From Pseudooceanicola aestuarii (GTDB taxonomy: Bacteria > Pseudomonadota > Alphaproteobacteria > Rhodobacterales > Rhodobacteraceae): 64,000 bases of DNA. Shown piece by piece: positions 1 to 8,145 of the stretch. The stretch's first letter is position 1. Each line of letters begins with the position of its first letter. Where the stretch lies: positions 162,856 to 226,855 of the forward strand of contig NZ_JAAFZC010000003.1 in NCBI RefSeq assembly GCF_010614805.1, read 5' to 3'. The position numbers were made by a program, and so were the translations under genes. The notes beneath the pieces are model-generated. The model saw only the letters and a program-made list of their open reading frames with translations. It searched no databases and was not told the origin of the DNA.

Positions 1-730
1 GGATCACGAAATAGAAGGTCGCGTCTTCTTCCTCGATCTGTTTCAGCCGGCCGGAAATCGGTTGCACCATGCAATAGGCCAGGAACACCCCCAGAAACGT
101 GCCGACCAGCGCGCCGCCGATCATCGCGCCCAGAACCTCGGGCGGCTGGTCGATGGAAGACATCGTCTTGATCACCCCCAGAACCGCAGCGACGATGCCG
201 ATGGCGGGCAGCCCGTCGGCCATGGTCTGGATGGCATTGGCGGAGGTCAGCGATTCATGGTGATGTTTCTTGATCTTGCGGTTGATCACGTCCTCGGTCT
301 GGTACTTGTCGTCGAATTGCATCGACAACATGCGGAAACTGTCGCGGATCAGGTCCAGCGCAAAGTGATCCGCCGCCACGCGGGGGTAGCGGGCGAAGAT
401 GTCGCTGGTTTCCGGGCTTTCGATATGGCTGTCCAGCGCCAGAACCCCCTGGGTCTTGTAGATGCGCGACAGTTCGAACATCAGGTTCAGCAGGTCGGAA
501 TAATCCTTGGCCTTCCAGCGCGGGCCCTTCAGCACCTTCATGACGCCGCGAAAGGAGCTTTTGATCACCGAAAAGCTGTTGGCGATGACAAAGGCGCCGA
601 TGGCCGCGCCGCCGATCATCATGCCCTCGAACGGCAGGGCATGCAGCACGATGTCCATCTTGCCGCCCGACAGCATGAAACCGCCGAACACCAATCCGAA
701 GACGAGGGCAAGTCCAAGCAATACGGTCAT
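1..730 (-). CDS. motA: Flagellar stator protein MotA (3' end outside window)
   Basis: MotA forms, with MotB, the proton-conducting stator of the flagellar motor in the inner membrane. I translated the complement from an ATG at 728-730; the frame stays open to the left edge, giving the first 243 residues of a protein that is usually about 290 long. It begins MTVLLGLALVFGLVFGGFML, a first membrane helix, and carries the MotA hallmarks: a cytoplasmic loop rich in charged residues (KAKDYSDLLNLMFELSRIYK) and two late helices around GLPAIGIVAAVLGVIKTM and GALVGTFLGVFLAY, the family signature region. The partner motB is 5 kb away at 5961, so the two stator genes are not in one operon here. It is divergent from the gene at 856. 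Confidence 0.95.
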   Translation of the reverse strand, partial: MTVLLGLALVFGLVFGGFMLSGGKMDIVLHALPFEGMMIGGAAIGAFVIANSFSVIKSSFRGVMKVLKGPRWKAKDYSDLLNLMFELSRIYKTQGVLALDSHIESPETSDIFARYPRVAADHFALDLIRDSFRMLSMQFDDKYQTEDVINRKIKKHHHESLTSANAIQTMADGLPAIGIVAAVLGVIKTMSSIDQPPEVLGAMIGGALVGTFLGVFLAYCMVQPISGRLKQIEEEDATFYFVI

Positions 731-855
731 GTGGTTCTTTCAGATCTGGCAGGGACGTGGTGACTTGTCCCCGACAATATACATAAATCTCTTTTATTCA
801 AGCATAGACAAGTATAGGATGATCACACACAAGAATAGAACATGAAGACTATTCC
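731..855. promoter_or_regulatory. Divergent motA / hypothetical intergenic region with CAAGTATA motif
   Basis: This 125-base AT-rich gap separates two divergent genes and must hold promoters for both. It contains CAAGTATA at 809-816 inside the stretch CAAGCATAGACAAGTATAG. The same 8-mer, in either orientation, occurs in three other divergent flagellar gaps (15206, 21878, 31447). On the minus strand the copy reads TATACTTGTCTATG and is followed by CTTGAATAAA, which resembles a heat-shock-sigma -35 element (CTTGAA). No TTAA-N7-TTAA site is present. Confidence 0.4.
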
Positions 856-1890
856 ATGTCTGCTGATAAACTCGCCTATTTCTTCGATCACGCCGATCTC
901 TGCGCCCTGTTTCGCGACTGGCCGCAGGAGATCGGGCTGGTGCTGTGCATGGATGATGCGGGCAGTTGCGACCTGCTGCTGTTCCACGAGGATGCCCGCC
1001 AGAAGGTGCTGGAGGATGCCGGCGCAGTGCTGGACCGCGCGCCGGGGGAATTCGCCGTGGTGCCGCGCCTTGACGGCTATCCGACGCGGCGGGTGCTGTT
1101 TTCGGACGAGCAGAAGCTGATGCAGCTGATCGGACAGGAGGACGACCTGGCTGAAATGGCAGCCGACCACCTGATCAACCACCAGTTCGAGATTGAGCGC
1201 CGGACCGCCGCCGCTGCCGAGCCTGGCCGCTCCGCGCGCCCCCCTGCGGTCCCGCTGGCAGAGGCACGTTCCGCCCCGGCGCCTTGGCGGCCCCGGTTCC
1301 GCCTGTCCTATGCCCGGCCCCGCCCCGCGCGCCCGGCCAAGGCGGCGCTGCCGCCCGGCTTCCTGCCCGCGCGCCAGGTTCAGGAGGAATCCTGTAGCTT
1401 CCCGGAGGGGCAGATTTCCATGGGTCGGCGCGGCGTGCGGGTCACTCTGCACCCCGAGAAGGTTTCGGTGAATACGGCTTTCCAACGGGTGGAGGACGTG
1501 GCCTTTCGCGACGATTACGCCTCCTTCATGCTGCCGGTTGCTGCGTTGAAGGGCTGGCACATGGGCGATCCGCTGGTGCTGGATATCGAGGCGGTGCTGT
1601 TTCCCATCGGTCTGCGTCAGCGCCTTGCTCTCGCCCCGCGCCGGGCCGAGATCACGGTGACGCCGCGCGGTGTCTTCGTCGCCCCGGCAGAGGCTTTGCC
1701 CCAGCCCGAGGAAGAGGCCGCGCCGCCGCGCCGCCGGGCGCCGTTCCTGCGCCGCAGTCAGGTGGCCCTGGTCGCGATCCTGGCCTGTCTTGGCCTGGCC
1801 ACCGGCACTTCCGTCCAGCAGCTGAACCTGAAGGAGGCGATCCGGTCTGTGCAGATGGTGGCGGCGGGCGATCTGCCTGCGGCCAGGTGA
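856..1890 (+). CDS. Flagellar-locus protein of unknown function with C-terminal membrane anchor
   Basis: I do not recognise the family. The 344-residue product has an acidic N-terminal region (about 1-115) beginning MSADKLAYFFDHADLCALF and a low-complexity Pro/Ala/Arg linker (about 116-175). A second folded region (about 180-280, around SMGRRGVRVTLHPEKVSV) looks beta-rich. A very basic stretch PPRRRAPFLRRS is followed by a single hydrophobic helix (VALVAILACLGLATGTSV) near residue 320, so most of the protein is probably cytoplasmic with a C-terminal anchor. The start at 856 is the first ATG and has no strong ribosome binding site. It is divergent from motA and followed, 11 bases after its stop, by the glycosyltransferase/methyltransferase gene, so a role in flagellar assembly or modification is a guess from position only. 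Confidence 0.75.
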   Translation: MSADKLAYFFDHADLCALFRDWPQEIGLVLCMDDAGSCDLLLFHEDARQKVLEDAGAVLDRAPGEFAVVPRLDGYPTRRVLFSDEQKLMQLIGQEDDLAEMAADHLINHQFEIERRTAAAAEPGRSARPPAVPLAEARSAPAPWRPRFRLSYARPRPARPAKAALPPGFLPARQVQEESCSFPEGQISMGRRGVRVTLHPEKVSVNTAFQRVEDVAFRDDYASFMLPVAALKGWHMGDPLVLDIEAVLFPIGLRQRLALAPRRAEITVTPRGVFVAPAEALPQPEEEAAPPRRRAPFLRRSQVALVAILACLGLATGTSVQQLNLKEAIRSVQMVAAGDLPAAR

Positions 1891-1901
1891 GGGCCGGCCG
1901 G

Positions 1902-3251
1902 ATGCGCTGTGCCATCATTACACCGGTTGGCCCCGGCCATGCCGACAGCCTGACAGGGATCTGCGTCCCTTCGGTTCAGCGCGCGCTGAATTACGGCACT
2001 GGCCCCTTTGCCGAGGTGCGGCACCTGGTGATGGACGATGGCGAGGGGCGACACGGCCGATCCGCGCGGCGCAACGATGCCCTGCGGCAGGCGCTGGCAG
2101 ACGGTGCCGATTGGGTCTTTTTCCTGGATGCCGACGATTTGCTGACCCCCAACGCCTTCGAGGCCTTCGGCCGGGTGATCGCGGCAGAGCCAGACCTGGA
2201 CGCCGTCTGGGGCCTGATCTGCACGCTTGACCCGGAGGGGGAGCCACAGCTGCGCGAGGGTCAGCCGCCGCAGCTGGACCGGCGCGAGGACTTTCTGGCT
2301 CACAGCCCCGACCGCGCGGTGCAGATCGGCGGCTTTGTTCGCGCCTCGGTGGCGGCGGCCATCGGGTTCGACGCCGCCCTTGATACCGGCGAGGACTACC
2401 TCTTCTACACCCGCCTCTGGCGCGACCACCGCTGTGCCAAGCGGCCGGAAATCTTCTTCGTCAACCGGCGCGGCGCCCATTCCATCGGCCCCCGTGCGGC
2501 GAGCGGGGCGGATTGGGCCAGCGCCGTCATGGCCCGGTGGCGCGCCGAATTGCAGGGGGCAGAGGTCTGGGCGCAGTTCGATGACGGCGCGGGCGATCCG
2601 GTGCGGATGCGGCTGACCAACCCCGCCGACCTGATCCAGAATGCCCATGTTCAGGGCGGCTATTTCGAGGCCGCCTCCCTTGAGAAGCTGCGCGCTTTGG
2701 TCCGCGCCCCGCGTCCCCACGTGGTGGAAGTCGGTGCCAATATCGGCAACCACGTCGTCTGGTACGCCCGCCAACTGGATGCCGCGCGCATCTACCCGGT
2801 GGAGCCGAACCCGGAGGCGCTGGCGCTTCTGGACGCGAATATCGCCGCCAATGGCCTGTCGGACCGGATCGACCGGCGCGGCATGGGGTTGGGTGCCGGG
2901 GCGGGCACGGGTCGGTTTGACGCGCGCACCGACGATGCTGACAACCTGGGCGCCACGCGGCTGGTCGCGCAGGCCGACGGCGCCATCGAAACCCGCAGCC
3001 TGGATGATCTGATGGGGGCGGACCGCGCCGATCTGATCAAGATCGACGCCGAAGGCATGGAGCTGGAGGTGCTGGACGGCGCCCGTGCCCTGATTGCGCG
3101 GGATCGTCCGGTGATCTGGGTCGAGGTGCTGAAATCCAACGTCATGGGCTTTGTCCAGGACTGGTGCCGCGCGGCGGGCTACCGGGTCGTGGACAGCACC
3201 GGATACGTGAACACCACGGATTATTTCGCCGTCCCGAAGGAGTGGAGATGA
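1902..3251 (+). CDS. Glycosyltransferase-2-like / FkbM methyltransferase fusion protein
   Basis: The N-terminal part (about 1-220) looks like a family-2 glycosyltransferase: it opens MRCAIITPVGPGH and has an Asp-rich nucleotide-binding motif FFLDADDLL near residue 75. The C-terminal part (about 255-445) is an FkbM-type SAM-dependent methyltransferase with VVEVGANIGNHV (SAM loop), a YPVEPNPEAL acidic motif and LIKIDAEGMELEVLDGA, the FkbM signature. I chose ATG 1902 because GAGG lies 9 bases upstream; a GTG at 1887 overlapping the previous stop is the alternative. It overlaps the next gene by ATGA. Its place between motA and motB and next to a TPR glycosyltransferase suggests modification of flagellin or another flagellar glycoprotein, which is inference. 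FkbM enzymes O-methylate sugars or polyketides. Confidence 0.8.
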   Translation: MRCAIITPVGPGHADSLTGICVPSVQRALNYGTGPFAEVRHLVMDDGEGRHGRSARRNDALRQALADGADWVFFLDADDLLTPNAFEAFGRVIAAEPDLDAVWGLICTLDPEGEPQLREGQPPQLDRREDFLAHSPDRAVQIGGFVRASVAAAIGFDAALDTGEDYLFYTRLWRDHRCAKRPEIFFVNRRGAHSIGPRAASGADWASAVMARWRAELQGAEVWAQFDDGAGDPVRMRLTNPADLIQNAHVQGGYFEAASLEKLRALVRAPRPHVVEVGANIGNHVVWYARQLDAARIYPVEPNPEALALLDANIAANGLSDRIDRRGMGLGAGAGTGRFDARTDDADNLGATRLVAQADGAIETRSLDDLMGADRADLIKIDAEGMELEVLDGARALIARDRPVIWVEVLKSNVMGFVQDWCRAAGYRVVDSTGYVNTTDYFAVPKEWR

Positions 3252-5128
3252 CCTCTGACACCCTGTCCCGCAAGGATCGGCGACAGCGCCTTGCCAAGGC
3301 GGCCAAGATGTATGGAATCAAGGGCGACGCCGCGTTGGAACTGCACGCGGCCTACCTGGCCCTGGGGCGCGGCGCGATGGCGGAGGCGGTGCAGCTGGCG
3401 CATCCGGTGCTGAAGGCGCATCCTGCCAATCCGCATGGCTGGATGATCCTGGGCACCGCCGCGCTGGACCGGCGCGAGGGGGAGACGGCCCGCGCCTTTT
3501 TTGCCCGCGCGCTGGAACTGGCCCCGGGCGAGGCACAGGCCCTGGCCGGGTTGGCCCGTGCCCAGGTGCTGGAGGCCGACGTGGAAGCCGCGGTCGCCAC
3601 CATGGCGCAGGCCATTGCCGCCGACAGCCGCGATGTGCCGCTGATCCGGCTCTACATGGACCTCATGTCGCGGCTGGGGCGCCGTTTGGATTGTGCCGAT
3701 GTGGTTGCCCCCACGATCCGGCGGATCCGCGATGCCGGGTTGGCTTTCGCTCTGGGCGATCTGCTGGATGCCGCCGACGAACCTGGCCGCGCCGCCGAAT
3801 GGCTGGAACGGGCCTGGAAACTCGACCCGGCTCCGGAGGCACACCAGATCGCCCGACTGCGCGCCATGCTCTACCAGGTGCGGCTGGAGGAGGCCGAGCC
3901 GCTGGCGCGCGCTCTGTTGGCGCGCTCCCAGCCGGACCCTGTTGCGGATCGCGATACCGTGGCACTGATCCTGCTGACCCTGCTGCGCAGCCAGCGGCGC
4001 CTGGAAGAGGCCGAAGAACTGGCGGCGACCTTCGATTTCGCCACCCCCGCCGGGCTGGCTCAGGCGCGCGGCCTGGTGGCCAACATCCATCAGGATCGCG
4101 GCGATCACCAGGGCGCCCGCGACGCCTATGTCGAAGCGGTGCATATCACCGGCACGGAAACCCGTATCCGCAAGGCCTTCGGCGCGTTCCTGCTGCGCCG
4201 CGGAGAGATCGCGCCAGGCCAGGCGGAATTCGCGCATCGGTTCCCCGAGGTTCAGCGCCGCCGCGTGCCGCTGGCCAATTCCGACCCCGCCGCGCTGGCC
4301 GCGCGCGGGCGGCTGTTCCTGATGGCCGAACAGGGCGTGGGCGATCAGCTGGCGCTGGCCGGGTTGCTGCCGCGCGCGCCGCTGGGCGCCGATGTGGCGT
4401 GCACCTTCGTCGGCGCGGGGCGGATGGGGCCTTTGCTGGCGGGCAACTCGCTGGATCTGGCGCATCTGCGGCAGGCCGATTTCGCGAAGCAGAACATCGC
4501 CGTCTCCCCGCAAGAGGTCATTTTTCTGGGCGATCTGGTCCGCTATCTGCCCGACGCCGGTGATTCCGGTGAGGCCGTGGCACCCGTTGCCCCCGGCGGC
4601 TACCTGCGTGCCGATCCCGCCCGCCTTGAGCATCTGCGGCGAAAGTACGAACGCCTGGCGGAGGGCCGGCCGGTCCTGGGCCTGGCCTGGGCCAGCCGGT
4701 CGCTGGCGGGGCGGCTGCGCTCTGTTCCGCTGGAGCGGATGGTGGCGGCACTGCCCCGTGATGCGTTGGTGATCGACCTGCAATATGGCGACACCACGAC
4801 GGAGATCGCCCGAGCCCGCGCTGCCCGTCCCGACCTGCTGTTCCACAGCGATCGGGAGGTCGACCAGTTGACGGACCTTGCCGGTTTCGCGGCGCAGATC
4901 GCCGCGCTGGACCGGGTCGTGACCATCGACAACACCACCGCGCATCTGTGCGGCGCGCTTGGCCTTCCGGGGCACATGCTGGTGCCGGGTGGCTCCGAAT
5001 GCATGTGGTACTGGGGCGAAGCGGGCACGCAGGACCGTTGGTACGGGGCGCTGACCCTGCATCGCCAGTCGGTTGTCGGCGACTGGTCCGGGCCGCTGGC
5101 GACGCTTGGTGCGGCGCTGTCGGCATGA
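3248..5128 (+). CDS. TPR-repeat glycosyltransferase (FlmG-like architecture)
   Basis: This 626-residue protein has an N-terminal array of tetratricopeptide-like repeats (about residues 20-330; for example AWKLDPAPEAHQIARLRAML and the ALELAPGEAQALAGLARAQV unit). The C-terminal GT-B-like domain (about 350-620) has the motifs LFLMAEQGVGDQLALAGLLP and VVTIDNTTAHLCGALGLPGH, typical of TPR-linked heptosyltransferase/GT9-like domains. The TPR-plus-glycosyltransferase layout resembles Caulobacter FlmG, which glycosylates flagellins. The start at 3248 gives an ATGA overlap with the upstream gene and is preceded by AGGAGTGGAG; a longer upstream reading is possible but lies inside the neighbour. Translational coupling with the FkbM fusion suggests the two act on one glycan. 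The substrate is unknown. Confidence 0.75.
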   Translation: MTSDTLSRKDRRQRLAKAAKMYGIKGDAALELHAAYLALGRGAMAEAVQLAHPVLKAHPANPHGWMILGTAALDRREGETARAFFARALELAPGEAQALAGLARAQVLEADVEAAVATMAQAIAADSRDVPLIRLYMDLMSRLGRRLDCADVVAPTIRRIRDAGLAFALGDLLDAADEPGRAAEWLERAWKLDPAPEAHQIARLRAMLYQVRLEEAEPLARALLARSQPDPVADRDTVALILLTLLRSQRRLEEAEELAATFDFATPAGLAQARGLVANIHQDRGDHQGARDAYVEAVHITGTETRIRKAFGAFLLRRGEIAPGQAEFAHRFPEVQRRRVPLANSDPAALAARGRLFLMAEQGVGDQLALAGLLPRAPLGADVACTFVGAGRMGPLLAGNSLDLAHLRQADFAKQNIAVSPQEVIFLGDLVRYLPDAGDSGEAVAPVAPGGYLRADPARLEHLRRKYERLAEGRPVLGLAWASRSLAGRLRSVPLERMVAALPRDALVIDLQYGDTTTEIARARAARPDLLFHSDREVDQLTDLAGFAAQIAALDRVVTIDNTTAHLCGALGLPGHMLVPGGSECMWYWGEAGTQDRWYGALTLHRQSVVGDWSGPLATLGAALSA

Positions 5129-5475
5129 ATTTCGAAGAAATCTCGAAAAACTTTCGGGCTTTTATCAATAATTAATCCACATTTCCTATCTACTGTTCAC
5201 GACACGGCTGAAACTGGCCAAGAACAGCGCCACAAGCGCAAGAACAGGCATCGGGACAACAACGGAACCATGTGGAGCGGGATTTATCTGACGGACCGGG
5301 CCGGACGACGCGGCAGGATCGCCCTGCCAACGGTCGGCGGGGCCTTGCCTGTCAGCGGCGCATCCTTTTACAAGGGGTTCCGAAATGCCCCGTTTGGCAA
5401 GTACAGTTTCACAAAAGTTCTGGTTAGAGGAAGAATTGGCGCAATAGCCGCAATGGTGCGAAGGATTGCAACGTG
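5129..5475. promoter_or_regulatory. 347-base gap upstream of mucR
   Basis: I see no convincing gene here. A reading frame from 5270 has no ribosome binding site and no recognisable product. The left part is AT-rich (TTTATCAATAATTAATCC), which suggests a promoter for the mucR-motB unit. A one-mismatch copy of the flagellar 8-mer, CAAGTACA, lies at 5398-5405, about 70 bases before the mucR start. Confidence 0.35.
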
Positions 5476-5943
5476 ATGCATCAGGAAGACATTGAAGAAC
5501 AGGCGGCCCTCTCCGAGACTGCGGAACGGCACGCGGCCATCGGCCACATCGTCGCCGCCTATGCCGGTCGGCTGGATGTCAGCGCGGATGATATCGTCGC
5601 GCTTTATTCGCGGCTGTCGGGCCGGGCGCAGGCTCTGGGCAGCACCGCCGCCGGCACGACCCCCGGGGCCGCCCCGGATCAGGTCGCCGGGCTGACCCCG
5701 GCCCTGCCCATCGACCGTGCGGTGACCGAGGACAAGGTTTTCTGCCTGGTCTGCGGACGCGGATTCAAGATGCTGAAACGCCATCTGGGGGCCGAACACG
5801 GCATGACGGAGGCGGAGTACCGCGCCGCCTTTGACCTGCCGGAGGATTTTCCCCTGGTCGCCCCCAGCTATTCCCGCCGCAAGGCCCGCCACGCGCGGGA
5901 GGCCGGGTTCGGCAAATACGACCGCTCCGAACTGGCGGAATGA
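5476..5943 (+). CDS. mucR: MucR/Ros-family zinc-finger transcriptional regulator
   Basis: MucR/Ros proteins are alphaproteobacterial DNA-binding regulators with one Cys2His2 zinc finger; in Sinorhizobium MucR controls motility and exopolysaccharide genes. The C-terminal half shows the family core: CLVCGRGFKMLKRHLGAEH, giving C-X2-C-X9-H-X4-H at about residues 93-111, then MTEAEYRAAFDLP and the basic tail YSRRKARHAREAGFGKY. The length (155 residues) is usual. The start could be GTG 5473 or ATG 5476; AAGGA at 5461-5465 fits either. motB follows after 17 bases, so the regulator is probably cotranscribed with a stator gene. A Rem/FtcR-like response regulator at 21043 is a possible target, as in the MucR-Rem circuit of Sinorhizobium (inference). 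Confidence 0.9.
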   Translation: MHQEDIEEQAALSETAERHAAIGHIVAAYAGRLDVSADDIVALYSRLSGRAQALGSTAAGTTPGAAPDQVAGLTPALPIDRAVTEDKVFCLVCGRGFKMLKRHLGAEHGMTEAEYRAAFDLPEDFPLVAPSYSRRKARHAREAGFGKYDRSELAE

Positions 5944-5960
5944 CCCCGGAGAGCTGATCC

Positions 5961-6986
5961 ATGGCAGGCGGCAACGATCCCTTGATCATCATCAAGAAGA
6001 TCGAGGAAAATGACGATCACGCCCATCACGGTGGCGGCTGGAAAGTCGCATATGCCGATTTCATGACGGCGATGATGGCGTTTTTCCTGCTGTTGTGGAT
6101 CCTCGCCGCCTCGGACGAGGAAAAGCTGCGCGGGCTGGCCGACTACTTCACCCCCAGCTTGTCCGACAGCGGCGGACGGGGGGAGGGACTGCTGGACGGG
6201 ATCGTTCTGGGCCCCGATGGCGTGATGAGCGGCACGGACGGTCCCAAATCCGACGTGCAATTGCCCAGTTTCGGCCAGGAGAACCCCTTGTCCGTGTTCG
6301 ACAGCCGTTTGCGCGACGAGAAACCTCAGGTCGTCGTGGAATACGAGACCCGGCCGGAGGGCACGAAATCCGACACCACCGCCGGGGCGGGGGAGGCGGC
6401 TGAGCCCTCTGACGTGACCACGCCGGACCCGGAGGCGCGCGACCCGCTGCAAACCGCCCGCAACTCCGCCGAGGCCGCAGATGCGACCCGCCAGGCGGCC
6501 GAGCGGGAGGCGGAGATGACGCAGTTGGAAGCCTCCATCATCGACACGGTGGCGGGCCGTGACGACCTGGCGGATCTGGCGCAGAACCTGCGGTTCCAGC
6601 GCACGCCCGAGGGGCTGGATATCCAGATTGTCGACCGGGACGGCCGCTCCATGTTCGCCACCGGCAGCGCGCGGATCGAGGATCGGACCCGGCAATTGCT
6701 GCGGGTCATCGGGGAGGCGATCGTCGATTTGCCCAACACGCTGACCATCTCGGGCCATACCGATGCCGTGCCCTATACCCGCACCACCGGCTATTCCAAT
6801 TGGGAGCTGTCGGCGGACCGCGCCAATGCCACCCGCCGCGTTCTGGTCGATACCGGCATCGCGCAAAGCCGCATCACCCGGATCTCCGGCGTGGCTGCCA
6901 CCCGCCCGCTGACCCCGGACGACCCCACGGCGGCGGAGAATCGGCGGATCAGCGTCACCTTGAATTACCCCGCAGCCCTGCGCTGA
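5961..6986 (+). CDS. motB: Flagellar stator protein MotB
   Basis: MotB anchors the stator to peptidoglycan and carries the proton-binding Asp. The 341-residue product has a short N-terminal cytoplasmic part, one membrane helix with the conserved Asp in YADFMTAMMAFFLLLWIL (about residues 32-50), and a long linker with a Glu/Ala-rich coiled segment. The C-terminal OmpA-like peptidoglycan-binding domain (about 210-340) contains ISGHTDAVPYTRTTGYSNWE and LSADRANATRRVL. It sits 17 bases after mucR. The upstream bases CCGGAGAGCTGATCC give a weak ribosome binding site. It must pair with MotA encoded at the left edge. Confidence 0.97.
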   Translation: MAGGNDPLIIIKKIEENDDHAHHGGGWKVAYADFMTAMMAFFLLLWILAASDEEKLRGLADYFTPSLSDSGGRGEGLLDGIVLGPDGVMSGTDGPKSDVQLPSFGQENPLSVFDSRLRDEKPQVVVEYETRPEGTKSDTTAGAGEAAEPSDVTTPDPEARDPLQTARNSAEAADATRQAAEREAEMTQLEASIIDTVAGRDDLADLAQNLRFQRTPEGLDIQIVDRDGRSMFATGSARIEDRTRQLLRVIGEAIVDLPNTLTISGHTDAVPYTRTTGYSNWELSADRANATRRVLVDTGIAQSRITRISGVAATRPLTPDDPTAAENRRISVTLNYPAALR

Positions 6987-7304
6987 AGGGGCAACGATTC
7001 GTCTTGAGCTGCCGCAAAATGTGGCGGGAACGGAACGTTTCTTCCGCTACATGTAGTCTTCTTACACCACCTGTGGCAGAGGTTTCCCTTACGGTAGATT
7101 GCTGTGGAAAACCGAGAAAAATCCTCTCTGACCATATGGTTAATCCTTGTCGGAAGCCGCAGCATTTAGACGCCGCCCGGAACTTACCCACAAGATTTGG
7201 CGATGGTGCCGGTGCGACTCTCTTTCCGGTGGGAAAAGGTTGCACTAAAGTAAACGTGACGCTGGCGGAGTGGGTGCTGCCGGTGCCACGTGAGGGACAG
7301 AATG
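6987..7304. promoter_or_regulatory. 318-base gap after motB
   Basis: No gene is supported. The stretch is more AT-rich than the coding DNA around it and has TGTGGAAAACCGAGAAAAA near 7100 and a single TTAATCC at 7139-7145 (half of a CtrA-type site). It probably carries the promoter of the gene at 7305. I see no clear terminator hairpin with a T run for motB. Confidence 0.3.
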
Positions 7305-8069
7305 ATGAGTATCGCGGAACTTTTGCCGTTAATCTGGCAGGGCGGAGTCATGCCTTTGACCACCGAAACCCGGTTTTCCGCCGCGTTCGAAGCCCTGGTT
7401 CCGGCCAGCGCGACCTTTCTGTCCTGTCGTGGCGCGGATCTGCCGCGAGTGCTGACGGATGATACCGAACTGGCCCCGGCGCTGCCGCTGGGCGATGTTC
7501 TGGCCGAGGAACTTGCCCTCGACGTGCCCTATGATTGCCTGGTGGTGTTGGTGCCCGAGGGCGCCGATGACCGCTTCTCCCGCGCCCTGGGGCGTGCCGT
7601 TGGCGACTGCCTGCTGATCGCGCAGGATCGGGGCCATCTGCCGATGGAACGGGAAACCGACGCGCTGTTCATGCTGGCCCATTCGGCGGCCCGCCTGGCC
7701 TGCACCGCGCGGCTGCGGGATCTGGGCGTGGAGGCGCGGCCATTCTGTCTGGGCCTTGCCGACAGCCTGGACCGGTTCTGGTGCCGGGGCGCGGCCAAAG
7801 GTGGCTCAGGCGCATTGTTCGCCCGCTCCGATTTCCTGAGCCAACCGCAACTGACCGCCTATCTGCGCCGTCTCGACCCGTGCTTTACTGCCCCCGAGCC
7901 GCGTCGGATCCCGATCGACCTGCTGACCGTCTCGGGCAGCGGTCTGGGCGTCGGCGACTGGATCGCCTGCCTTCAGGCCGGGCTGCGGGAGGCGCTGGAT
8001 CCTTCGGTCAGCCCCTATGCGCTGCCGGCCACGGTGCGGCGGCCGCAATGGCGTTTTAACCTTCATTAA
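7305..8069 (+). CDS. Conserved-looking flagellar-locus protein of unknown function
   Basis: I do not recognise this 254-residue, apparently soluble protein. It begins MSIAELLPLIWQGG, has no signal peptide or membrane helix, and ends in NLH. It contains several cysteines (for example FLSCRGADLPRV and VEARPFCLG) and a Gly-rich C-terminal motif VSGSGLGVGDWIACLQAGL. ATG 7305 is preferred because GAGGGA lies 7 bases upstream; ATG 7302 and GTG 7290 are in frame. It lies between motB and the RpoH-like sigma factor gene, on the same strand as both, so it may be a regulator or partner of that sigma factor, but there is no motif evidence for this. Confidence 0.75.
   Translation: MSIAELLPLIWQGGVMPLTTETRFSAAFEALVPASATFLSCRGADLPRVLTDDTELAPALPLGDVLAEELALDVPYDCLVVLVPEGADDRFSRALGRAVGDCLLIAQDRGHLPMERETDALFMLAHSAARLACTARLRDLGVEARPFCLGLADSLDRFWCRGAAKGGSGALFARSDFLSQPQLTAYLRRLDPCFTAPEPRRIPIDLLTVSGSGLGVGDWIACLQAGLREALDPSVSPYALPATVRRPQWRFNLH
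8056..8069. promoter_or_regulatory. Near-CtrA site upstream of the sigma factor gene
   Basis: TTAACCTTCATTAA overlaps the end of the upstream gene, 76 bases before the sigma factor start. It has the two TTAA halves of a CtrA site but with 6 bases between them rather than 7. It is nearly the same as the perfect site before fliC (TTAACCTTCGTTTAA), which strengthens the case that it is functional. Confidence 0.4.
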
Positions 8070-8145
8070 ATCAAACAAAACTTCCTGATTTCCGCGATTT
8101 GTGCTTACTTGTCCTTGCAGGCAAGGAAACGATTGGGCGTTTTTC

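Noticed and set aside
3221..5062. 613-codon open frame on the minus strand across the TPR glycosyltransferase
   Set aside because: Antisense shadow; repeated Gln/Arg/Gly product without any domain.
5270..5476. Possible small gene upstream of mucR
   Set aside because: 68 codons, no ribosome binding site, no similarity to a known small protein; the stretch looks like a promoter region.
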